Below are positions 26,771 through 32,981 of a stretch of DNA of 40,956 nt, piece by piece. The stretch covers positions 1 to 40,956 of the forward strand of contig NZ_JAYROR010000094.1 of the NCBI RefSeq assembly GCF_041911615.1, read 5' to 3'. How positions within the stretch are numbered: the first letter of the stretch is position 1; each line of letters begins with the position of its first letter. Below the pieces are notes generated by a model. That model did no database searches and had not been told where the DNA came from. It saw nothing but the letters and a program-made list of their open reading frames with translations. The position numbers and the translations under genes are program-made. Source of the stretch: Zoogloea sp041911615. Its GTDB lineage: Bacteria; Pseudomonadota; Gammaproteobacteria; Burkholderiales; Rhodocyclaceae.

Positions 26771-27198
26771 TGGACGATGTGGGGGCTGTCGCTGCTGCGC
26801 AGGTTGTCCATGTCGGGGGCCGGCGAGGCGTGGTGCAGGACCAGGCGCCAGCCGAGCGCGCCGCGCACGAAGACGTTGGTGGCGATGATCGGCGGATGCA
26901 GGCGGTTGTCGCCTTCGAGGTGTACCCGTTGATGCACGGTGTGCACGGCAGTCATCACGTTGAGCCACTGTACCGGCTGGGTCGGGTGTACGACGATGCG
27001 GGTGCCGGCGCTGAACAGCTGGCGCCACGATTCGCGGATCGTCGCCAGTCCGACCAGGCGGATGCTGCCCGGGTGGATGCAGACGACTTCCTCCTCCTCG
27101 GACCACACCGCCATCATGCCGTCGAGGTCGGCACGGGAGAGCGCCGCGTAGAACGCGGCTTCGACTTCCTCGGGAGAGGTGAAGGGAGGAGGGCTCAT
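26767..27198 (-). CDS. SnoaL/NTF2-like fold protein
   Basis: The 143-residue protein resembles the SnoaL-like/DUF4440 group: FTSPEEVEAAFYAALSRADLDGMMAVWSEEEEVVCIHPG, then the IRESWRQLFSAG helix and a curved sheet ending in WRLVLHHASPAP. These small cone-shaped proteins act as enzymes, subunits or ligand carriers; no specific function can be given here. Its stop overlaps the TTG start of the YheT-like gene, so the two form a tight pair. It has no strong ribosome-binding site. Confidence 0.78.
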   Translation of the reverse strand: MSPPPFTSPEEVEAAFYAALSRADLDGMMAVWSEEEEVVCIHPGSIRLVGLATIRESWRQLFSAGTRIVVHPTQPVQWLNVMTAVHTVHQRVHLEGDNRLHPPIIATNVFVRGALGWRLVLHHASPAPDMDNLRSSDSPHIVH

Positions 27199-27235
27199 GG
27201 CGGCGGTGGGGTGAGGAATGCGGGCGTGGATGTGA

Positions 27236-27259
27236 CACGGGGGCGTTGCCGCCCCCGTG
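27236..27259. terminator. GC-rich hairpin downstream of the zinc-finger gene
   Basis: CACGGGGGCG (27236-27245) and its complement (27250-27259) form a perfect 10-bp stem with a TTGC loop. It lies between the zinc-finger gene and the SnoaL-like gene, both on the minus strand. There is no T run, so termination is inferred from position and stem strength. Confidence 0.6.
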
Positions 27260-27280
27260 ACGTCGGAACTTCAGAGCGTA

Positions 27281-27481
27281 TCAGTGATGGCCCTTGGGAA
27301 GTTCACCCGAGAACACGTATTGGGCGCTGCAGTACGGGCAGGTGGCCGTGCCGTTGGCGGTGACGTCCAGGAAGACGCGCGGGTGGCGCGCCCACAGCGG
27401 GGCGTCGGGCATCGGGCAGTGCAGCGGGAGCTGCTTGGCCGTGACTTCGATGGGCTTGTTCTTGTCCTGATTTTCGGGCAT
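27281..27481 (-). CDS. Small CHCC zinc-finger protein
   Basis: The 66-residue protein matches the zf-CHCC domain known from the NDUFS6 subunit of complex I and from many small bacterial proteins. The ligands are visible as Cys22 (LHCPMP), His33 (WARHPRVFLD), Cys48 and Cys51 (ATCPYCSAQYVF). The bacterial role is unknown. GGAGACTCTC precedes the ATG. The gene follows ilvE by 18 bases and precedes a terminator-like hairpin, so it is the second gene of an ilvE operon. Confidence 0.88.
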   Translation of the reverse strand: MPENQDKNKPIEVTAKQLPLHCPMPDAPLWARHPRVFLDVTANGTATCPYCSAQYVFSGELPKGHH

Positions 27482-27499
27482 GAGAGTCTCCTGAGTCGC

Positions 27500-28420
27500 T
27501 TAGATGTAAGCCAGCCAGTGTTCGTACTCGGGCGCCTTGCCGGTGACGATCTCGAAGAAGCGCTGCTGCAGCTTGTGGGTGATCGGGCCACGCTTGCCGG
27601 CGCCGATGATGCGACCATCCACGTCGCGGATCGGGGTGACTTCGGCGGCGGTGCCGGTGAAGAAGGCTTCGTCGGCGATGTAGAGGTCGTCGCGGGTGAT
27701 GCGCTTGGAGACGACGTCGAGGCCGAACTCCTTGGCGACCTGGATCACCGAGGCGCGGGTGATGCCGGTGAGGGCGGAGGCGATCTCGGGTTCGTAGATC
27801 ACGCCATCCTTGACGACGAAGAGGTTCTCGCCGGCGCCTTCGGCCACGAAGCCGTTGGTGTCGAGCAGCAGGGCTTCGTCGTAGCCGGCCTCGGTGGCCT
27901 CGGCGTTGGCGAGGATCGAGTTGGCGTAGGTGGAGGACAGCTTGGCGCGCGGCATCGTCACGTTGACGTGGTGGCGGGCGAAGGAGGAGACCTTGACGCG
28001 GATGCCGTGCTCGAGGGCTTCCTCGCCGAGGTAGGCGCCCCACGGCCAGGCGGCGACGGCGACGTGGATCGTGGCGCCCTTGGTGGAGATACCCATCTTT
28101 TCGGAGCCGTAGAAGGCGATCGGGCGCAGGTAGCAGGATTCGAGCTTGTTGGCGCGGACGACTTCCAGCTGGGCCTCCATGAGTTCTTCCTTGGAGTAAG
28201 GAATGTCCATCATGTAGATCTTGCCGGAGTTGAGCAGACGCTGGGTGTGCTCGGCGAGACGGAAGATGGCAGTGCCCTTGACGGTGTTGTACGCCCGGAC
28301 GCCCTCGAAGACGGCGAGGCCGTAGTGGAGGGAGTGGGTCAGCACGTGGGTGGTTGCCTCACGCCACGGGACGAGCTTGCCGTCGTACCAGATGAAACCG
28401 TCGCGGTCTGCCATTGACAT
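27500..28420 (-). CDS. ilvE: Branched-chain amino acid aminotransferase
   Basis: IlvE is the PLP-dependent fold-type IV enzyme that transfers amino groups between glutamate and the keto acids of Leu, Ile and Val. The 306-residue protein begins MADRDGFIWYDGKLVPW and has HYGLAVFEGVRAY, RLLNSGKIYMMDIPYS, the PLP lysine at about position 160 (MPRAKLSSTYANS) and EGAGENLFVVKDG. TPALTGITR-like and DEAFFTGTAAEVTPI segments follow. GGAGATCTCC lies 4 bases upstream of the first ATG. It is cotranscribed with the downstream zinc-finger gene. Confidence 0.96.
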   Translation of the reverse strand: MSMADRDGFIWYDGKLVPWREATTHVLTHSLHYGLAVFEGVRAYNTVKGTAIFRLAEHTQRLLNSGKIYMMDIPYSKEELMEAQLEVVRANKLESCYLRPIAFYGSEKMGISTKGATIHVAVAAWPWGAYLGEEALEHGIRVKVSSFARHHVNVTMPRAKLSSTYANSILANAEATEAGYDEALLLDTNGFVAEGAGENLFVVKDGVIYEPEIASALTGITRASVIQVAKEFGLDVVSKRITRDDLYIADEAFFTGTAAEVTPIRDVDGRIIGAGKRGPITHKLQQRFFEIVTGKAPEYEHWLAYI

Positions 28421-28461
28421 TGTGGAGATCTCCAGCTGAAAACAGAAAATTTAAGCGCTCG

Positions 28462-28467
28462 ATTCTA
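28462..28467 (-). promoter_or_regulatory. Candidate ilvE -10 element
   Basis: On the minus strand this reads TAGAAT, 41 bases upstream of the ilvE start. The -35 is weak. Confidence 0.45.
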
Positions 28468-28507
28468 GCGCATTCTGCGGGTCTGCGGACCGCCGCGCCG
28501 AAGGGGG

Positions 28508-28513
28508 TAAAAT
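28508..28513 (+). promoter_or_regulatory. Candidate -10 element for the Nudix gene
   Basis: TAAAAT lies 26 bases upstream of the Nudix ATG and about 40 bases from the divergent ilvE -10. Confidence 0.45.
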
Positions 28514-28539
28514 GGCGGCTTTGCGAGCACGGAGTGTCC

Positions 28540-28992
28540 ATGAGAATCTGGAAGCCGAATGTCACCGTGGCCGCGGTGGTGGAGCGCGACGGGCGCTTCC
28601 TGCTGGTGGAAGAGGAAACCGAGGACGGCCTGCGCTTCAACCAGCCGGCCGGGCACCTGGACCGGGGCGAATCCCTGGTGGCGGCGGTGGCCCGCGAGGC
28701 GCTGGAGGAAACCGCCCACCATTTCCGGCCCGAGAGCCTGGTGGGCATCTACCAGTGGCCGCGGCCTGCCGGCGACATCACCTACCTGCGCTTCGCGTTC
28801 GCCGGCACCGTGACCGGCTTCGAGCCGGAGCGCCCGCTCGATACGCCCATCGTGCGCGCGGTGTGGCTGAGCCTCGACGAACTGCGGGCGAGCCGCGAAC
28901 GCCACCGCAGCCCGCTGATCCTGCAGTGCTGCGAGGATTACGTCGCCGGGCGGCGTTATCCGCTCGAACTGATCCGGCACTACGACGCGTGA
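28540..28992 (+). CDS. nudJ: Nudix hydrolase (NudJ-like)
   Basis: The 150-residue protein has a complete Nudix box GHLDRGESLVAAVAREALEE followed by T, which binds the metal that attacks a diphosphate bond. The N-terminus WKPNVTVAAVVERDGRFLLVEE and the QWPRPAGDITYLRFAF segment match NudJ, which in E. coli dephosphorylates thiamine diphosphate precursors and nucleoside triphosphates. GGAG lies 7 bases upstream of the ATG. Its stop overlaps the ATG of the next gene (TGATG), and mnmA follows; nudJ next to mnmA is also the E. coli order, which strengthens the call. Confidence 0.9.
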   Translation: MRIWKPNVTVAAVVERDGRFLLVEEETEDGLRFNQPAGHLDRGESLVAAVAREALEETAHHFRPESLVGIYQWPRPAGDITYLRFAFAGTVTGFEPERPLDTPIVRAVWLSLDELRASRERHRSPLILQCCEDYVAGRRYPLELIRHYDA

Positions 28993-29573
28993 TGCGGGCG
29001 CGGCGTCGCCTGCTGGCCGCGTCGCTCTGCGCGGTGGCCCTCGCGGGGGGCGCCGCGCGCGCCGACGAGCAGGTGACGATCTGTTACAACTACGGCTGCC
29101 TGGCGCAGGCGGAGGTATCGTTTTCGGAGGCGCAGCTGGCGGACGTGGCCGCGCGATTGCTGCGTGCCGATTCGCCGCCGGCCGAGCGGGCCATCGTGGC
29201 CCAGGTGATGGGCCAGCTGTATCGCTGGGCCGGCGAGCAGTCGCCGATCTGGGCGGATCGTCCGGGCGATTACCTGGATTTCGGTGAAAACGGCATGATG
29301 GACTGCATCGATCACGCCACCTCGACGACGCGCCTGCTCGAGATGCTGGCAGCGCGCGGGATGCTGCGTTTTCATGTGGTCGACCCGATCCGTCGGCGGG
29401 TGCGCTGGGTGTTCGCCCAGCACTTTTCGGCGGTGCTGCGGGAGCGCAGCGAGGAGGCGCCGGACGGCGGCGCGCGTTTTGTGGTGGATACCTGGTTCGG
29501 GGAACACGGCGATCCGGCCGTGGTGCTGCCCCTGGAAGACTGGCTCAATGGAGAGGGACCGAATGTCTCGTAA
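28992..29573 (+). CDS. Exported protein of unknown function
   Basis: The 193-residue protein starts with a clear signal peptide (MRARRRLLAASLCAVALAGG, cleavage after ARA near residue 24). The mature part has two Cys near the N-terminus (CYNYGCLAQAEV), a central DYLDFGENGMMDCIDHATSTTRLLEM block with Asp, Cys, Asp and His close together, and a C-terminal FVVDTWFGEHGDPAVVLPLEDWLNG. I do not recognise a family. The Cys-x-Asp-His arrangement recalls transglutaminase-like or cysteine-peptidase sites, but this is only an impression. It overlaps the Nudix stop by one base and the mnmA start by 11 bases, so it is expressed with them. Confidence 0.8.
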   Translation: MRARRRLLAASLCAVALAGGAARADEQVTICYNYGCLAQAEVSFSEAQLADVAARLLRADSPPAERAIVAQVMGQLYRWAGEQSPIWADRPGDYLDFGENGMMDCIDHATSTTRLLEMLAARGMLRFHVVDPIRRRVRWVFAQHFSAVLRERSEEAPDGGARFVVDTWFGEHGDPAVVLPLEDWLNGEGPNVS

Positions 29574-30675
29574 GGAAAAAGTCGTCGTCGGCATGTCCGG
29601 TGGCGTGGATTCGTCGGTGGCGGCCTTGCTGCTCAAGCAGCAGGGCTACGACGTGGTCGGCCTGTTCATGAAGAACTGGGAGGACGACGACGACGACGAA
29701 TACTGCTCGACCCGCCAGGATCTGGTGGATGTGGTCTCGGTGGCCGACGTGCTGGGCATCGACCTGGAGGTCGTGAACTTCTCGAAGGAATACAAGGAGC
29801 GGGTGTTCGCCGACTTCCTGCGCGAGTACGAAGCCGGCCGCACGCCGAACCCGGACATCCTGTGCAACTCGGAGATCAAGTTCCGGGCCTTCCTGGATCA
29901 CGCGATGGCCCTCGGCGCCGACCGCATCGCCACCGGCCACTACGCGCAGGTGCGCGAATGGACCAACGACGGCCGTACCGAATTCCAGCTCCTGAAGGCC
30001 GAGGACGGCACCAAGGACCAGAGCTACTTCCTGTATCGCCTGAACCAGGCGCAGCTCTCGAAGACGCTGTTCCCGATCGGCCACCTGTACAAGCGCGACG
30101 TGCGCAAGATCGCCGAGGCGGCGAACCTGCACGTGCATGCCAAGAAGGATTCGACCGGCATCTGCTTCATCGGCGAGCGGCCGTTCCGCGAGTTCCTGTC
30201 GCGCTACCTGCCGGCCAGGCCGGGCGAGATCCGCACGCTGGAGGGCGACAAGGTGATCGGCCAGCATCAGGGCTTGATGCACCACACCATCGGCCAGCGC
30301 AAGGGCCTGCAGATCGGCGGCATCAAGGGTAACCAGGATGACGCCGGCGAGCACGACGCCTGGTACGCGGCGGTCAAGGACGTGGCGAAGAACGTGCTGT
30401 ACGTCGTCCAGGGCCACGATCACCCGGCCCTGCTGAAGGACCGTCTGATCGCCGCCGATCTGTCCTGGGTGTCGGGCCGCGATCCGCGCACCCACTGGGT
30501 GTACACCGCCAAGCCGCGCTACCGCACGCCGGACGCGCCGTGCGAGATCGACGCGCTGGCCGGCGGCCGGGCGGAGATTGCGTTCGCCCAGCCCCAGTGG
30601 GCGGTGACGCCGGGCCAGAGCGTGGTGATCTACGAAAGCCGGGTGTGCCTCGGCGGCGGGATCATCGTCGGCTGA
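29563..30675 (+). CDS. mnmA: tRNA-specific 2-thiouridylase
   Basis: MnmA makes the 2-thio group of s2U34 in tRNAs for Lys, Glu and Gln. The 370-residue protein has the PP-loop VGMSGGVDSSVAALLL, the first catalytic cysteine Cys101 (PNPDILCNSEIKF) and the second Cys201 (STGICFIGERPF), plus ATGHYAQ and KDQSYFLYRL. GGAGAGGG lies just upstream of the ATG, which itself lies inside the last codons of the preceding exported-protein gene. A GC-rich hairpin follows 40 bases after the stop. Confidence 0.97.
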   Translation: MSRKEKVVVGMSGGVDSSVAALLLKQQGYDVVGLFMKNWEDDDDDEYCSTRQDLVDVVSVADVLGIDLEVVNFSKEYKERVFADFLREYEAGRTPNPDILCNSEIKFRAFLDHAMALGADRIATGHYAQVREWTNDGRTEFQLLKAEDGTKDQSYFLYRLNQAQLSKTLFPIGHLYKRDVRKIAEAANLHVHAKKDSTGICFIGERPFREFLSRYLPARPGEIRTLEGDKVIGQHQGLMHHTIGQRKGLQIGGIKGNQDDAGEHDAWYAAVKDVAKNVLYVVQGHDHPALLKDRLIAADLSWVSGRDPRTHWVYTAKPRYRTPDAPCEIDALAGGRAEIAFAQPQWAVTPGQSVVIYESRVCLGGGIIVG

Positions 30676-30715
30676 GCGTACCCACCGGGCCGGCCGCGAG
30701 GCGGCCGGACGGCGC

Positions 30716-30739
30716 GACGGGGGCGGTGACGCCCCCGTC
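30716..30739. terminator. GC-rich hairpin between mnmA and the nitroreductase gene
   Basis: GACGGGGGCG (30716-30725) and its complement (30730-30739) form a perfect 10-bp stem with a GTGA loop between two convergent genes. The core is the same as in the hairpin at 27236. Confidence 0.65.
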
Positions 30740-30745
30740 TTGCGT

Positions 30746-31567
30746 TTACCGGAGCGGAAAGCCCAGCGCGTGCAGCGCCTCGACCAGCCGGTCGCGGCCG
30801 GACAGGGCGGCGGCGTCGCGCACGCGCTTGGCGGAATGATTCGACCAGGTGCCCCGGACCTTCATGCCCTGGCTGGCGTAAAAGGCGGCCATGGCCGCGT
30901 CGTAGCGGGTCAGTCCGTCGGCCTGGGCCGGCAGCGAATAGGTTTCGTGGTGCAGCACCACCGCCTGGGGTGGGCGCGGCTTGACGTCGGCGGGCTGGGC
31001 CGGGTCGGGCGTGCCGACGCACAGGCCGAACACCGCGACCACCCGGGGCGGCAGCTGCAGCTCGGCGGCGACGGCTTCGGGCTGGTTGCGGATGCCGCCG
31101 ATGTAGACGGTGCCGAGGCCGAGGGATTCGGCGGCGGCCACGGCGTTCTGGGCGGCCAGCGCGGCGTCGATGACGCCGACTTCGAACATTTCCAGGTAGT
31201 CCAGCGCGGCGTGGGCTTCGCCCACCTTGTCGGCCACCGCCTCGAGCCGTGCCAGGTCGGCCAGCCAGACGAGGAGCAGCGGCGCCTGGCGGATGTGCGG
31301 CTGATCGCCGGCATGCAGCGACAGGCGCGCCTTGCGCTCGGGGTCGCGCACCGCGACGACGCTCCAGGCGTGGAGGTTGGACGAACTGGCGGCCGACTGG
31401 GCGGCGGCGACGATGGCGGCGAGCTGGTCGTCCGCGACCGGATCGGGCAGGTAGGCGCGCACCGAGCGGTGGGCGAGCAGGTGGTCGATGATCGGCGAGC
31501 CGGCGGCCGGCACGGCGACGTCGGTTGCGCCGTAGCGAGCGTGGTACAGGGAAGCGCGGGTGGTCAT
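30746..31567 (-). CDS. NfsA-type nitroreductase/flavin reductase
   Basis: The 273-residue protein belongs to the FMN-dependent nitroreductase superfamily, NfsA/Frp-like group. Supporting blocks are LLAHRSVRAYLPDPV, AAQSAASSSNLHAWSVVAVRD (FMN phosphate site), the DAALAAQNAVAAAESLGLGTVYIGGIRN helix-strand unit, and the C-terminal RGTWSNHSAKRVRD. These enzymes use NADPH to reduce nitro compounds, quinones or flavins. It is convergent with mnmA and stands 87 bases from the phasin-like gene upstream. Confidence 0.88.
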   Translation of the reverse strand: MTTRASLYHARYGATDVAVPAAGSPIIDHLLAHRSVRAYLPDPVADDQLAAIVAAAQSAASSSNLHAWSVVAVRDPERKARLSLHAGDQPHIRQAPLLLVWLADLARLEAVADKVGEAHAALDYLEMFEVGVIDAALAAQNAVAAAESLGLGTVYIGGIRNQPEAVAAELQLPPRVVAVFGLCVGTPDPAQPADVKPRPPQAVVLHHETYSLPAQADGLTRYDAAMAAFYASQGMKVRGTWSNHSAKRVRDAAALSGRDRLVEALHALGFPLR

Positions 31568-31653
31568 GGCAGTCCTGGCGGGAGGTGGCGGGGCAGGCGG
31601 CGGGCGCCGCCTGCGATCAAAACGCCGATTTTAGCGCCAGCTGCCGGCCCGGG

Positions 31654-32244
31654 TCAGTTGGCGCGGGTGCGGCGGGGACGGCTCGGCGGGGCGACTTCGA
31701 TGCTTTCCGACGGGTCGGCCGGCTCCAGTTCGCCGGACAGCGCTTCGGATACCTGACGGACCTGATCCTCGACCAGGTCGGCGCCACGGGCGGCGGCATC
31801 GGCGAGCTCGTTGAAGCTGCTCTCGGCCTGGCGGATCGCGCTGCGCACGTGGTCGATGGCGACCTCGCCGTTGGCGTCGGCGGAGAGGGCGGCGCGATCC
31901 ATCTGGCGCATCATCACCTTGTCGAGCACGGCGACCTGGTCCTTGGCCATCTGGAGGATGGCCTGCTGGGCGTCGCCGATGATCCCGAAGCATTCGCTGA
32001 CCAGGCTGGCGGATTCGCTGCGCCATTCGTTGATGCGCTCGAGCGGTACGTTGTCGAAGCGGATCGACGGGCTTTCGGCCAGCTCCTCGAGGTGCAGGCG
32101 GCCTTCCTCGAGGGCCTGGCGGCCGGCGCGCAGGGCTACTTCGGCGAGCTTTTCGGTGGCTTCGACCCACACGCGCGAGGCGGCGTGCAGGTTGTCGAGG
32201 GTGTGCAGGCGGGTTTGCTGGATGTCGGTGGGGGACAGGTACAT
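31654..32244 (-). CDS. Phasin-like protein
   Basis: The 196-residue protein is almost entirely predicted helix, with the phasin pattern: MYLSPTDIQQTRLHTLDNLHAASRVWVEATEKLAEVALRAGRQ split over the first 45 residues, then long amphipathic helices, and a Pro/Arg-rich basic tail (PPSRPRRTRAN). Phasins coat polyhydroxyalkanoate granules. CGGAGA lies 6 bases upstream of the ATG at 32244, which sets the start. It lies 104 bases after the response regulator gene of the monooxygenase operon. Phasins are weakly conserved, so the family call is moderate. Confidence 0.62.
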   Translation of the reverse strand: MYLSPTDIQQTRLHTLDNLHAASRVWVEATEKLAEVALRAGRQALEEGRLHLEELAESPSIRFDNVPLERINEWRSESASLVSECFGIIGDAQQAILQMAKDQVAVLDKVMMRQMDRAALSADANGEVAIDHVRSAIRQAESSFNELADAAARGADLVEDQVRQVSEALSGELEPADPSESIEVAPPSRPRRTRAN

Positions 32245-32348
32245 GACGGTCTCCGGAGTGAAAGACGGGCTTGCCAGCCTAATGCCGATGCGTTGCAGCG
32301 GCATGACGCACGGGCACGCATTTGTAAGCGCCTGTTGTCCGGCGGCGC

Positions 32349-32981
32349 CTACTCGAGCTGCAGGCGCTCCATCATCCGCACCAGATCGGGCAGGGAGGCG
32401 ACGCCCATCTTGCGCATCACGTTGTGGCGATGGACCTTGACCGTCATTTCGGTGACGCCGAGGGCCGCGGCAGCCTGCTTGTTGAGGGCGCCCTTGACCA
32501 TGAACGCGATGACTTCCTTCTCGCGGGCGGTGAGGGTGGCGTGCTTGCGGCGGATCTCGTCGAGCTCGCCGTGGGTCTGGCGCTCGCTGCGGGCGCGGGC
32601 CAGGGCGGTGGCGATGGCGCCCAGCAGCGCCTCGTCGCGGAAGGGTTTGGGCAGGAATTCGACCGCCCCTTCCTTCATGGCGTGGACGGCCATCGGGATG
32701 TCGCCGTGACCGGTGATGAAGATGATCGGGATCGGGTCGCCGCGCTCGGCGAGGGCGTGCTGAAGTTCCATGCCGCTCATTTCGGGCATACGCACGTCGA
32801 GGATCAGACAGGCTGCGCCGGGCGGGCGGGGCGCCTGCAGGAAGGCGGTGGCCGAGGCGTGGGTCTCGACCGCCAGGCCCACCGAACGGATCAGGCTGCT
32901 GAGGGCTTCGCGCACCGAGCGGTCGTCGTCGACGACGATGACGAGGTCGGGGGCGGCGGGCGGGGGCGTTTTGTCAGCCAT
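32349..32981 (-). CDS. tmoT: TodT/TmoT-like response regulator (FixJ type)
   Basis: The 210-residue protein has an N-terminal receiver (acidic pocket Asp18-Asp20, phosphoacceptor Asp62 in LILDVRMPEMSG, Thr90 region IFITGHGD, Lys112 in FLPKPF). It ends in a LuxR/FixJ helix-turn-helix (LTAREKEVIAFMVKGALNKQAAAALGVTEMTVKVHRHN). TodT, TmoT and StyR have this layout and activate aromatic-degradation promoters. It overlaps the sensor kinase gene by 8 bases, which marks them as a pair. Its likely target is the promoter in front of tmoA. Confidence 0.88.
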   Translation of the reverse strand: MADKTPPPAAPDLVIVVDDDRSVREALSSLIRSVGLAVETHASATAFLQAPRPPGAACLILDVRMPEMSGMELQHALAERGDPIPIIFITGHGDIPMAVHAMKEGAVEFLPKPFRDEALLGAIATALARARSERQTHGELDEIRRKHATLTAREKEVIAFMVKGALNKQAAAALGVTEMTVKVHRHNVMRKMGVASLPDLVRMMERLQLE

